Assembly (NCBI GenBank): GCA_027920525.1
Contig: CP115858.1
Coordinates: 4,794,346-4,858,345, forward strand
DNA from: Chryseobacterium daecheongense
Lineage (GTDB): Bacteria > Bacteroidota > Bacteroidia > Flavobacteriales > Weeksellaceae
Length of the DNA stretch: 64,000 nt
Direction of reading: 5' to 3'
Numbering within the stretch: the first letter of the stretch is position 1; every line of letters starts with the position of its first letter. The position numbers and the translations under genes are program-made. Positions 34,583-42,913 of the stretch are shown here, piece by piece. The notes beneath the pieces are model-generated. The model had not been told where the DNA came from. It saw only the letters and a list, made by a program, of their open reading frames with translations, and did not search any database.

Positions 34583-35152
34583 ATGAAAAATAATCCATCC
34601 TTAAAAGGCTTACTTATTGCTGTTGTGGCGTTTATCATTGCCTTTGGGATTTATTTCCTTTTTTTAGCTAAGAAAAATTATTACTTAGTAGACAACCCCA
34701 CTCCCAATACCTATTACTATAGAATTAATAACGGTTCTGAAGGAATTATTTCAGCAGGACAGTCGGTGAAGGTTGATTTGAATAAAGGAAAAAATTCTAT
34801 TAAAGTTTTCGATCAGAATAAAAAAATACTTTACGATTCTGCCTTTGAAGTAAATAAAATTCGCGGGTTATTGAACATCGCTCACCAGGATTATTATATT
34901 AACCGCCAATATTATGGATACAATCTTAAAAAAGATTCATTACTTTTGGAGCTTAATAAAACCGTAATAGACGGAAAAGAATATCTGGGCGGGGCAAAGC
35001 ATTTCAATAAACTGTTTACTGATGATTTTTATTATAATGTAGATGAGGATTATGATAAGATCATTAAAAATATTGACAAAGTAGAATCCCGTTCAAAGAT
35101 TTTCAGAAAGCAAGATTACCTTAATTACTATAAAGAATATTACAAGTTTTGA
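34583..35152 (+). CDS. Hypothetical protein with N-terminal membrane anchor
   Basis: 189 aa with one N-terminal membrane segment (residues 8-28, LKGLLIAVVAFIIAFGIYFLF) and a beta-rich domain rich in Tyr, Asn and Lys, probably outside the membrane. Unrecognised. Its stop codon overlaps the TTG start of menG by 2 bases (TTGA), so the two genes are translationally coupled, and it is the first gene of the menG-porT cluster. A link to menaquinone synthesis or to type IX secretion can only be guessed from position. Confidence 0.7.
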   Translation: MKNNPSLKGLLIAVVAFIIAFGIYFLFLAKKNYYLVDNPTPNTYYYRINNGSEGIISAGQSVKVDLNKGKNSIKVFDQNKKILYDSAFEVNKIRGLLNIAHQDYYINRQYYGYNLKKDSLLLELNKTVIDGKEYLGGAKHFNKLFTDDFYYNVDEDYDKIIKNIDKVESRSKIFRKQDYLNYYKEYYKF

Positions 35153-35880
35153 CAAAAGATATCAACCAAGTAACTCCCTACAATTCTGATGCTACAAAAA
35201 AAAGCCAGGTAGAGGATATGTTCGACAATATTGCACCCAAGTATGATCTTTTAAACCGTGTTTTATCAATGAAGATTGATATCATATGGAGAAATAAATT
35301 GGTCAAATGGATGAAAAATGACAACCCTCAGGAAGTGCTGGATGTGGCTACAGGAACGGGGGATCTGGCCATTACAATTGAAAAAGGAACCAATGCAAAA
35401 GTAGTTGGTTTGGATTTATCGCAACAAATGTTAAATGTTGGCGTTATTAAAATAAAAAAACTTAAATTAGACGGCAAAATTTCCATGCAGAAGGGGGATG
35501 CAGAAAATTTACCCTTCGAGGACAATAGATTCGACTCTGTTTCCGTTGCATTTGGAGTGAGGAATTTTGAAAACCTTACAAAAGGTTTAGCAGAGTTAAG
35601 AAGAGTAGTAAAAGATAACAAAAGTGTTTTTATACTTGAGTTTTCAAAGGTTGAGGGGTTCTTGGGGCCATTTTATATGTTTTATTTTAAAAATATATTA
35701 CCTGCCATAGGGAAATTGGTTTCTAAAGATAATAGGGCATACACATACCTTCCGGATTCTGTAAATGCTTTTCCTTACGGGGAGAAGATGAGACAAATTC
35801 TTTTAGATACAGGATTTAAGAAAGTAGAATATAAAAAACTAAGTTTAGGTATAGCCACAATTTATAAAGCAACAAAGTAA
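35149..35880 (+). CDS. menG: Demethylmenaquinone methyltransferase
   Basis: Last step of menaquinone synthesis: C-methylation of demethylmenaquinone by SAM (UbiE/MenG family). The 243-aa protein has the opening VEDMFDNIAPKYDLLNRVLSMKIDIIWR, SAM-binding VLDVATGTGDLAI, the family signature SVAFGVRNFENLTKGLAELRRV and LGIATIYKATK at the end, all normal. The start is TTG, overlapping the TGA of the upstream gene; the next ATG would remove 23 residues of the conserved N-terminus, so TTG is the better choice. Menaquinone is the only quinone expected in this group. porT follows after 3 bases. Confidence 0.95.
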   Translation: MTKDINQVTPYNSDATKKSQVEDMFDNIAPKYDLLNRVLSMKIDIIWRNKLVKWMKNDNPQEVLDVATGTGDLAITIEKGTNAKVVGLDLSQQMLNVGVIKIKKLKLDGKISMQKGDAENLPFEDNRFDSVSVAFGVRNFENLTKGLAELRRVVKDNKSVFILEFSKVEGFLGPFYMFYFKNILPAIGKLVSKDNRAYTYLPDSVNAFPYGEKMRQILLDTGFKKVEYKKLSLGIATIYKATK

Positions 35881-35883
35881 CCT

Positions 35884-36666
35884 ATGAATAAATTTTTATT
35901 AAAAGCACTGGTGTTAGCCTCAGTAAATATTGCAATCTTTGCGGATGCGCAATTTAGAACCCGAAACAGAATGGATAAGTTGGAGGAATTTGATCAACAA
36001 GTCTTCAGTTGGGGTTTTTATCTGAATGGCAATATACTGGACTACCGTATCGTATTAAACCCAAGATATGGTATGAATGGGAATCAAAATCTTGTTACAT
36101 CTAAGAGCAGTACAAGCTTCGGAGCCGGATTAATCGGTAAATGGAGATTGAATGACTATTTAGATTTAAGAGCAGAACCAGGCTTGCAATTTGCTCAAAG
36201 GGAACTTACTTTCAACACGCAGTCTAATGACCAGTATGCAGCTGGTACTTTAACAAACGCTCCTTTTACTCCATTTCCTTTAACGGAAAAAGATAAAGTA
36301 AGACAGGTAAAATCAACATTGGTGGATATTCCGGTCATGCTTGAGCTTCACGGACAGAGATGGTACAATTCCAGACCCTATGTCGCTGCAGGGGTAAATT
36401 ATATCGTGAATCTTCAATCCAACTCTACTTCCACTGATGATAACCTTCAGCAGGTTTTCAGATCCACTACACATAACTTTGCGTGGTCTGCGGAGATGGG
36501 AATCCAGTTTTACTTTAATAAGTTTAAACTGACTCCGGCCATCAGAGGTACGTTCATTATGAACAACGAAGTTGTTGCGGATAACGCAAACACTCCTCCT
36601 TACTGGGCAGCTGCAATGTCTACTTTACAGACAAGAGCCATCATGTTTGTATTGAAATTTGAATAA
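35884..36666 (+). CDS. porT: Type IX secretion system protein PorT
   Basis: PorT is an outer-membrane beta-barrel protein required for type IX secretion in Bacteroidota. The 260-aa protein has a signal peptide (MNKFLLKALVLASVNIAIFADAQ) and a 200+ residue barrel (YLNGNILDYRIVLNPRYGMN, FGAGLIGKWRLNDYLDLRAEPGLQFAQR, KVRQVKSTLVDIPVMLELHGQRW, YVAAGVNYIVNLQSN, with FRSTTHNFAWSAEMGIQFYF) ending in FVLKFE. It is usually found right after ubiE/menG, as here with a 3-base gap. The call rests on sequence style plus this synteny. Confidence 0.85.
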   Translation: MNKFLLKALVLASVNIAIFADAQFRTRNRMDKLEEFDQQVFSWGFYLNGNILDYRIVLNPRYGMNGNQNLVTSKSSTSFGAGLIGKWRLNDYLDLRAEPGLQFAQRELTFNTQSNDQYAAGTLTNAPFTPFPLTEKDKVRQVKSTLVDIPVMLELHGQRWYNSRPYVAAGVNYIVNLQSNSTSTDDNLQQVFRSTTHNFAWSAEMGIQFYFNKFKLTPAIRGTFIMNNEVVADNANTPPYWAAAMSTLQTRAIMFVLKFE

Positions 36667-36684
36667 GAAAAGACTTAAAATATA

Positions 36685-36715
36685 AAAAGGAGATGCGAAA
36701 GCATCTCCTTTTTTG
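36685..36715 (+). terminator. Intrinsic terminator after porT
   Basis: AAAAGGAGATGC, GAAA tetraloop, GCATCTCCTTTTTT: a 12-bp perfect stem. Confidence 0.95.
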
Positions 36716-36804
36716 TTCATCATATCAAAATATAGAGACTTTTATTTTTGTTAATGTCAATATTTTTATATTTTTGCTAACAGTTAGAATATATAAAACC
36801 TGGA

Positions 36805-37107
36805 ATGCTTCAAGATTTAGAGAATAATTTTTCAGAGCTGGAAAAAAAGATTTTGAATTTACATAAAAACTATCAGAATCTTACTGAGAAATTTACGGAA
36901 TTGAATACAGAGCATGAAGAATTGAAGAAGAAATATGATGAGGAAAGAAAAAAAAGTCAGGTATTAGCAGAAGAACAAAAAAAGATAAAACTTTATTCAG
37001 CAATATCAGGAAATCCCGAACATAATAGATTAATGAAAAACCATATCAATCGATTAGTAAAGGAAATTGATTTCTGTATTGCTCAGCTTCAAAACAGTGG
37101 ATTATAA
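36805..37107 (+). CDS. Small coiled-coil protein upstream of zapA
   Basis: A 100-aa, highly charged protein with heptad-like Leu/Lys/Glu repeats through about residues 5-60 (NNFSELEKKILNLHKNYQNL, EELKKKYDEERKKSQVL), that is, a long coiled coil, and a short C-terminal KNHINRLVKEIDFCIAQLQ helix. Its stop overlaps zapA by one base (TAATG), so it is coupled with the cell-division protein and may act with it. It resembles the small coiled-coil genes that precede zapA in many Bacteroidota; no symbol is assigned. Confidence 0.75.
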   Translation: MLQDLENNFSELEKKILNLHKNYQNLTEKFTELNTEHEELKKKYDEERKKSQVLAEEQKKIKLYSAISGNPEHNRLMKNHINRLVKEIDFCIAQLQNSGL

Positions 37108-37394
37108 TGGAGGTAAGGAGAATAACCATCAACATTGCAGGAAGAGTGTATCCGCTGAACGTACCGGCCGCAGAGGAAGAGACTTTGCGTAAAGTAGGGA
37201 AGCAGATTGAAAGTATGATTAAAGATTTTGAACAAAACTTCGATGTAAGAGATAAACAGGATGCTTTGGCCATGTGTGCCCTTAAATTAGGAACCAATGC
37301 TGAAGTAGTATCACTTAACTACGAAAAAAACATAAATTCAACCAACGAAAGATTAGTAAAGATTAATCAGACGTTGAATGAAATTGGGAAATAG
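37107..37394 (+). CDS. zapA: Cell division protein ZapA
   Basis: ZapA binds FtsZ and stabilises the Z-ring. The 95-aa protein starts MEVRRITINIAGRVYPLNVP, the typical beta-hairpin, then EEETLRKVGKQIESMIKDFE and the coiled-coil C-terminus, with AMCALKLGT as in the family. The length is normal. It is coupled to the coiled-coil gene and lies just upstream of the 6S RNA, an order found in many phyla (in E. coli zapA-ssrS). Confidence 0.92.
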   Translation: MEVRRITINIAGRVYPLNVPAAEEETLRKVGKQIESMIKDFEQNFDVRDKQDALAMCALKLGTNAEVVSLNYEKNINSTNERLVKINQTLNEIGK

Positions 37395-37410
37395 ATTTTT
37401 TTTCCTGAAA

Positions 37411-37584
37411 CAACTGCCTACAATAGTTCTAACACATTAAAGGTAAACTCAACGCTAAACAATTACCGAACAAATGTCCATCGAATGGCGTGCCGGTTCT
37501 CCGGATTACAGACAGTGGAAATCAGTTCAAATCGTGTTGATTAGGAGTTTACTCTATATCACTGGATTATTGTAGGCTTTTTTT
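37411..37584 (+). ncRNA. ssrS: 6S RNA (6S-Flavo type)
   Basis: 6S RNA mimics an open promoter and sequesters the primary RNA polymerase holoenzyme. The element of about 170 bases has a perfect 10-bp closing stem, GCCTACAATA (37416-37425) with TATTGTAGGC (37568-37577), then further paired arms (GTAAACTC with GAGTTTAC, and CAAC with GTTG), a central unpaired bubble, and an apical part with GCCGGTTCTCCGG. It ends in a run of T. Its place between zapA and rny matches conserved bacterial 6S synteny, and the long rod with a central bubble is the 6S shape. The 5' end is only approximate. Confidence 0.82.
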
Positions 37585-37620
37585 ATTTAAATGATTAAAG
37601 ACAATTAAAACTCAATATAT

Positions 37621-39189
37621 ATGACAACAGCCATTATAGTCGGCGTTATTTGCTTGGTAGTTGGTGCGGTTATAGGGATTCTTTTCTCTAAGAGCTCACT
37701 CAATGCCAAGGCAAAATTTATTATAGATGATGCAAAGAAAAATGCTGAAAACCTTATAGAAAAAGCTAACGTACAAGCCGAATCCATAAAAAAAGAAAAG
37801 AACCTTCAAGCTAAAGAGAAATTCCTTGAATTAAAATCTCAGCACGATGCCGATATCCAGGCCCGTGAAAAGAAAATACAGGAGATTGAGAAAAGAACAA
37901 AAGATAAGGAACATAAGCTGAATGATGAGCTTAGTAAGACCGGAAAGCTTGAAAAGGATCTGGATAAGCAGATTGCAGATTATGCAAAGAAGAACGAAAT
38001 TTTAGAAAGAAAACAACAGGAATTGGATTCTGTGACTTCTAAAAAAGTTGAAATTCTTGAAAAGATATCTAACTATACGGCAGAAGAAGCAAAAGCTGAA
38101 TTGGTAGAATCCATGAAAGCAGAAGCTAAAACCAGAGCTCAGGCGCATGTTCAGAGCATCATGGAAGAAGCCCAGCTTAATGCCAAGAGTGAAGCCAGAA
38201 AAATCGTAATTCAAACGATTCAAAGAATCGGGACAGAGCAGGCTATCGAAAACTCAGTATCGGTTTTCAATATCGAATCTGATGAAGTAAAAGGTAGAAT
38301 TATTGGTAGAGAGGGTAGAAATATCCGTGCACTGGAAGCGGTAACAGGAGTAGAGATTATCGTAGATGATACCCCGGAAGCTATTCTTCTTTCATGTTTT
38401 GACCCTGTAAGAAGAGAGATTGCAAGATTATCACTTCACAGATTGGTTACAGATGGAAGAATCCACCCTGCAAGAATTGAAGAAGTTGTTGAAAAAACGA
38501 GAAAACAAATCGAAGAAGAAATCATTGAGGTTGGTAAAAGAACCATCATAGATTTAGGAATTCACGGATTACACCCTGAATTGATTAAGATCGTAGGTAG
38601 AATGAAATACCGTTCTTCTTACGGACAAAACTTATTACAGCACTCCAGAGAAGTAGCCAATATTGCTGCAACCATGGCTGCTGAACTTGGATTAAATGTG
38701 AAACTGGCAAAAAGAGCAGGTCTTTTACATGATATCGGTAAGGTTCCTGAACAGGAATCTGAACTTCCTCACGCATTGTTAGGTATGCAATGGGCTGAGA
38801 AATATGGAGAAAATCCTGAGGTAATCAATGCTATTGGAGCTCACCACGACGAAGTTGAAATGACTTCCCTGTTGTCTCCAATTATCCAGGTTGCCGATGC
38901 TATTTCCGGAGCAAGACCGGGGGCAAGACGTCAGGTATTGGAGTCTTATATTCAGAGACTGAAAGATCTTGAATCGGCAGCATTAAGCTTTGATGGAGTA
39001 TCAAGTGCTTACGCGATTCAGGCAGGTAGAGAGTTGAGAGTAATGGTAGAAAGCGGAAAAGTGAATGACGAAATTGCTTCTCAGTTGTCTTACGATATCT
39101 CTGAAAAGATCCAGAACGAATTAACATATCCCGGACAGGTAAAAGTAACAGTAATCAGAGAGACGAGAGCTGTGAATATTGCGAGATAA
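37621..39189 (+). CDS. rny: Ribonuclease Y
   Basis: RNase Y is a membrane-anchored endonuclease that initiates mRNA decay. The 522-aa protein has one N-terminal membrane segment ([21 protein letters not shown]), a long coiled coil (about 30-180; [24 protein letters not shown]), a KH domain ([29 protein letters not shown]) and an HD domain with [21 protein letters not shown] and [13 protein letters not shown]. Order and length are standard. A terminator follows, so it is probably monocistronic behind the 6S gene. Confidence 0.96.
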   Translation: MTTAIIVGVICLVVGAVIGILFSKSSLNAKAKFIIDDAKKNAENLIEKANVQAESIKKEKNLQAKEKFLELKSQHDADIQAREKKIQEIEKRTKDKEHKLNDELSKTGKLEKDLDKQIADYAKKNEILERKQQELDSVTSKKVEILEKISNYTAEEAKAELVESMKAEAKTRAQAHVQSIMEEAQLNAKSEARKIVIQTIQRIGTEQAIENSVSVFNIESDEVKGRIIGREGRNIRALEAVTGVEIIVDDTPEAILLSCFDPVRREIARLSLHRLVTDGRIHPARIEEVVEKTRKQIEEEIIEVGKRTIIDLGIHGLHPELIKIVGRMKYRSSYGQNLLQHSREVANIAATMAAELGLNVKLAKRAGLLHDIGKVPEQESELPHALLGMQWAEKYGENPEVINAIGAHHDEVEMTSLLSPIIQVADAISGARPGARRQVLESYIQRLKDLESAALSFDGVSSAYAIQAGRELRVMVESGKVNDEIASQLSYDISEKIQNELTYPGQVKVTVIRETRAVNIAR

Positions 39190-39210
39190 TAATTTAACAA
39201 AGATATTCTG

Positions 39211-39243
39211 TAAAAACCTTTCAAGAAATTGAAAGGTTTTTTA
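39211..39243 (+). terminator. Intrinsic terminator after rny
   Basis: AAAACCTTTCAA, loop GAAA, TTGAAAGGTTTTTT. Confidence 0.92.
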
Positions 39244-39262
39244 TTTTTATCAAAATTTAAAA

Positions 39263-40507
39263 ATGCAAGAACTATCCATGTCTTCAAAGCTGAAGTACAT
39301 TTTCTCCATTCCGGTAATTATTTCTGCTCTCGGTTATTTCGTAGATATTTATGACCTTCTTTTATTCGGTATTGTAAGGATTCCCAGTTTAAAAGCTTTA
39401 GGCCTCAATCCTGATGTGGATGGTACCTTCATTTTGAATTGCCAGATGACCGGCTTATTGATTGGTGGGGTTTTCTGGGGTATTTTTGGAGATAAAAAAG
39501 GCCGGCTATCCGTATTATTCGGTTCTATTCTTGTATATTCCCTCGCAAACATAGCCTGTGGATTCCTTCCTTACTTTCCTAAAGAGCATTTGGTGTACCA
39601 ATATGCGGGTTTAAGGTTTATAGCAGGTATTGGGTTAGCCGGAGAGCTTGGAGCCGGAATAACCCTTGTTTCTGAAAGCCTCCCAAAAAGTTTACGGGCA
39701 ATAGGGACATCGGTAGTGGCAGGTTTTGGATTAATGGGTGCGGTAGTGGCTCAGCTAACTGTTGAACTCGCCGGAAGCTGGAATATTTCTTACATTATCG
39801 GAGGTGTTCTGGGTATTATGCTGCTATTTTTAAGGATAAGCGTTTCAGAATCGGGAATTTATAAGAATATTGAGCATCAGACGAATGTTTCAAAAGGCAA
39901 TTTTCTTTCCTTTTTTACCAATAAAGATCGTTTCATCAGGTATATGAAATGTATAGCTGTCGGACTTCCAACCTGGTATTGTATAGGTATTCTTGCTGTG
40001 TTAGCCAATCAGTTTGCTCCGGAAATGGGTATTAAGGAGATCAATCCCGGAAAAGCTATTATGTGGGGATACGTTGGAATATCTATCGGGGATTTGATGA
40101 GTGGATTTATTTCGCATCTTTTAAAATCCAGGAAAATGGCTATTTTTTATATGCTGGCATTTACGCTGGTAGGTGTTGCAATTATGCTTTTCGGTAATAC
40201 CAATACCGAAACCAAATATTACATTTTCTGTGTCTGGCTAGGGCTGGGAACAGGATATTGGGCCATGTTCGTTACCCTGGCTGCCGAACAGTTCGGGACC
40301 AATATTAGGAATACGGCAACGACTACTGTTCCTAATATGGTAAGGGGATTGGTGCCTGTAATGATTCTGGCTTTTGACTTACTTAAGCATAATTTTACCG
40401 TTATCATAAGTGCCGCTATTGTTGGAGTAATCGTTTTCGGACTGGCATTTTATTCATCAATTACGATTTCCGAAACTCATAACAAAGACCTTGAATTTAC
40501 AGAATAA
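39263..40507 (+). CDS. MFS transporter, metabolite:H+ symporter type
   Basis: A 414-aa, 12-segment major facilitator protein. The loop 2-3 motif is WGIFGDKKGRLSVLFGS (GDxxGRR-like), and GLRFIAGIGLAGELGAGITLVSESLP is the typical TM4-TM5 region of the sugar/metabolite symporter group (SV2-like, ShiA/ProP/NarK-related). The substrate is not recognisable. The start is the first Met (MQELSMSS); the next Met 5 codons later is also possible. It stands alone after rny's terminator. Confidence 0.83.
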   Translation: MQELSMSSKLKYIFSIPVIISALGYFVDIYDLLLFGIVRIPSLKALGLNPDVDGTFILNCQMTGLLIGGVFWGIFGDKKGRLSVLFGSILVYSLANIACGFLPYFPKEHLVYQYAGLRFIAGIGLAGELGAGITLVSESLPKSLRAIGTSVVAGFGLMGAVVAQLTVELAGSWNISYIIGGVLGIMLLFLRISVSESGIYKNIEHQTNVSKGNFLSFFTNKDRFIRYMKCIAVGLPTWYCIGILAVLANQFAPEMGIKEINPGKAIMWGYVGISIGDLMSGFISHLLKSRKMAIFYMLAFTLVGVAIMLFGNTNTETKYYIFCVWLGLGTGYWAMFVTLAAEQFGTNIRNTATTTVPNMVRGLVPVMILAFDLLKHNFTVIISAAIVGVIVFGLAFYSSITISETHNKDLEFTE

Positions 40508-40606
40508 CAGCAGGTGTTTAATAAATTGTAAAAGTATTTTTTGCTTTAAAAAATTAATAACTGTTTTTATATAAATAAATTATGAATTTTTTTCGTAAAC
40601 TATGCT

Positions 40607-40634
40607 TTGAATATTAATTATTTGTTTAAATTTG
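40607..40634 (+). promoter_or_regulatory. Promoter of the first double-glycine peptide gene (TTG-N17-TAAATTTG)
   Basis: TTG at 40607-40609, exactly 17 bases, then TAAATTTG at 40627-40634. It is a full consensus match, about 40 bases upstream of the peptide ATG. Confidence 0.7.
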
Positions 40635-40675
40635 AAATCATTAAACTATATTGTTCAATCTCAAAATCAAATCAC

Positions 40676-40870
40676 ATGGTAAACAACATTTTTAAAAACG
40701 CTAAGAAATTAAACAAAGGAGAACTTAAAAACATCGTAGGGGGTGTAAACGTGAATCCTGATTTATCTCTATGCGGATGCAGCTGTTCAGGTTCTGTAAC
40801 TGGTCCTAAATACTGCATTCAGTACATTGCTTGCCCACAGGTATATACTTGTGACCAGTCGGCAATTTAA
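40676..40870 (+). CDS. Double-glycine-leader, six-Cys small peptide (bacteriocin-like)
   Basis: A 64-aa precursor: MVNNIFKNAKKLNKGELKNIVGG is a double-glycine leader, with the KLNKGELKNIVGG core giving a cleavage site after residue 23. The predicted 41-aa mature peptide has six Cys (33, 35, 37, 47, 53, 59), enough for three disulphides or for modification. Similar leaders in Bacteroidota are annotated bacteriocin-type, but no peptidase-ABC transporter, immunity gene or modification enzyme is near. An upstream in-frame Met 23 codons earlier lies in the promoter and is rejected. The activity is unknown. Confidence 0.8.
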   Translation: MVNNIFKNAKKLNKGELKNIVGGVNVNPDLSLCGCSCSGSVTGPKYCIQYIACPQVYTCDQSAI

Positions 40871-40916
40871 TTACGAATTATTTCAGTTAGAAATAAACAT
40901 TTCCACATTTAATACG

Positions 40917-40950
40917 CAAAAGCCTTTTGGGGATCCAAAGGGCTTTTGTC
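40917..40950. terminator. Bidirectional terminator between the peptide and yeiH
   Basis: CAAAAGCCTTTTGG, loop GGAT, CCAAAGGGCTTTTG: a 14-bp stem with one G-U pair, T-runs on both strands, serving the convergent genes. Confidence 0.88.
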
Positions 40951-40953
40951 TTT

Positions 40954-41910
40954 TTAATGGATAATATACAACAAAGCTCCCGTACTTATAGAAATCCATA
41001 GGATGACCGCTATAGCCAGTGGCCTAAAACCAATTGTTTTTAAGGTTTGCAGAGAAAGGGTGGATCCAATAAGGAATAAAGTTAAGTTTAATCCTGATTT
41101 TGAAACTGCGGTAATGATCTCGCTGAAATGAGCAAACAAGGGTATATAGGTATTTAATAAGATTGCAAAAACAAAATATCCGATAAACCACGGAACTTTA
41201 ATCTTCGATTCTTTATTTTTAAAGATCAACATGGTAATAAGAGAAACCGGAATAATCCATAAAGCACGGGCAAGCTTCACAGTAGTGGCTGTTTTTAATG
41301 CTTCATCCCCAAACTTGCCTGCAGCTCCCACAACGGAACTGGTATCATGAATACCGATCGCACACCATAACCCGAATTGCTCCTGGGAAAGGTGTAATGC
41401 ATGACCAATAACAGGGTAAACAAATAATGCAATGGAGTTTAAAGTAAAAATGATTGCAAGAGCAAGAGAAATCTGTTTGGTGCTGGGTTTAATGATGGGA
41501 GAGGTGGCCGCTATGGCACTGCCTCCACAGATAGCGGTACCAACAGAAACCAGATATGACAATTTTTTTTCCAGCTTACATACTTTACCTAAAAAATACC
41601 CCAGGATCATTACTGTTGCAATGCTCACAACGGTTAATATAAAACCCGTTTTACCAGCCTGTAAAGCTTCGTTAAGTTTTAATCCGAAACCCAACCCTAC
41701 AATGGATATCTGAAGCAGTAAGTGAATATACCGATGGAGATATTTCTCAAAAGGATTTCCTAAAAGGACAGCGAGTAGAAATCCTAAAGCAAGAGCGATG
41801 GGAGATGAAATCCACGGTGTAAGCGTAATGACTGCTAATGTAAGGAAAATGATTTTCTTTGTTTTTTCGTTGTGGATAAAACGATTCATATTATAGATTC
41901 TTGAATTCAT
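40954..41910 (-). CDS. YeiH family putative sulfate exporter
   Basis: A 318-aa integral membrane protein of the UPF0324/YeiH family, with about ten membrane segments. The typical VGTAICGGSAIAATSPII and WCAIGIHDTSSVVGAA motifs are present. The family is predicted to export anions related to sulfite or sulfate metabolism, but experimental support is limited. It follows a LysR-type gene on the same strand after 62 bases, an arrangement also found for yeiE-yeiH in E. coli, so the regulator likely controls it. Either M1 or M8 may start it. Confidence 0.87.
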   Translation of the reverse strand: MNSRIYNMNRFIHNEKTKKIIFLTLAVITLTPWISSPIALALGFLLAVLLGNPFEKYLHRYIHLLLQISIVGLGFGLKLNEALQAGKTGFILTVVSIATVMILGYFLGKVCKLEKKLSYLVSVGTAICGGSAIAATSPIIKPSTKQISLALAIIFTLNSIALFVYPVIGHALHLSQEQFGLWCAIGIHDTSSVVGAAGKFGDEALKTATTVKLARALWIIPVSLITMLIFKNKESKIKVPWFIGYFVFAILLNTYIPLFAHFSEIITAVSKSGLNLTLFLIGSTLSLQTLKTIGFRPLAIAVILWISISTGALLYIIH

Positions 41911-41972
41911 TCTTCAAAATTCTACAATTAATTATTACAATGTAAATTGTATTTTGTTATACCGGATAACTT

Positions 41973-42854
41973 TTAGTTATAATTTATAAATTTTAAGAAA
42001 AGTTGAATAAGGGCAGATTGCTCTCCTTTCGGAAGGATATAATGGAAGTTTCGTTCAATACTGAAATTTTTAATATCAATAATCGTCAGAGTATTATTTT
42101 TCAGCTCATTTAAGACAGTGCTCACGGAAAGAAATGCCAGACATTCGGAATGAAGGAGGTAGTTTTTTATACTTTCGCTGCTTCCCAATTGCATAACAAT
42201 ATTGAGATTTCCTAGGTCAATGCCTTTCTCTTTTAATCGACTCTGGATAAACTCCTGTGTTCCCGAGCCTTGCTCCCGGAAGATCAGGTCTGTATTGTAT
42301 AAATCTTTCAATTGCAGTGTCTTGTTCATAAGAGGGTGGTCGGATTTTGCAACAAGTACAATTTCATCGGGTTTAAAAATTTTATAATCAAAATAAGAAG
42401 ATTGGGATTCGCCTTCAATGATTCCCAAGTCAATTTTACCCTCTTTTAATAATGTTGATATAGCTTCTGTATTGTAAGTAAGCAGTTCAATCTTAATATC
42501 CCGGTAATACGAGTGAAATTTTGCGAGGATCTCAGGAAGGATATATTGTGCAACAGTAGTACTTGCGCCAATAATCAGTTTGCCCCTGTGTTCAGAATTC
42601 AGCTGATAAATTTCAAACTCCAGATCCCTGTACATATTGCGGATCTTTTCTGCATATTCGTAAAGTATGACTCCACTACCAGTAAGCTGGATAGATGTAC
42701 CTTTCCTGTTAAACAGCCTGGTGTTAAGCTGGCTCTCTACTTCCTTGATATGTTTGGTGACCGCCGGTTGAGAGATATTCAACTCCTCAGAGGCTTTTGT
42801 AAAGCTCAGTCTTGAAGCAACCGTGTGAAAAACTTTAAGTCTGTAGTCAAACAT
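41973..42854 (-). CDS. LysR-type transcriptional regulator (YeiE-like)
   Basis: A 293-aa LTTR. The N-terminal winged helix is MFDYRLKVFHTVASRLSFTKASEELNISQPAVTKHIKEVE (given in two parts: DYRLKVFHTVASRLSFTKA and SEELNISQPAVTKHIKEVE), followed by the linker helix and a periplasmic-binding-like effector domain (LIIGASTTVAQYILPEIL, IDLGIIEGES, FREQGSGTQEFI). The start ATG at 42852-42854 is preferred to one 8 codons earlier. The effector is unknown; the next gene downstream is YeiH, a likely target, and the arrangement is like yeiE-yeiH. Confidence 0.87.
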   Translation of the reverse strand: MFDYRLKVFHTVASRLSFTKASEELNISQPAVTKHIKEVESQLNTRLFNRKGTSIQLTGSGVILYEYAEKIRNMYRDLEFEIYQLNSEHRGKLIIGASTTVAQYILPEILAKFHSYYRDIKIELLTYNTEAISTLLKEGKIDLGIIEGESQSSYFDYKIFKPDEIVLVAKSDHPLMNKTLQLKDLYNTDLIFREQGSGTQEFIQSRLKEKGIDLGNLNIVMQLGSSESIKNYLLHSECLAFLSVSTVLNELKNNTLTIIDIKNFSIERNFHYILPKGEQSALIQLFLKFINYN

Positions 42855-42913
42855 GTTGTAAAAACAATTAAGACACAAACTTAGTTAAATTGTATGTAAG
42901 AATACCTTAAAAT

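Noticed and set aside
40607..40675. Longer version (87 aa) of the first double-glycine peptide
   Set aside because: The extra 23 codons overlap the promoter, and the GG leader starts properly at ATG 40676.
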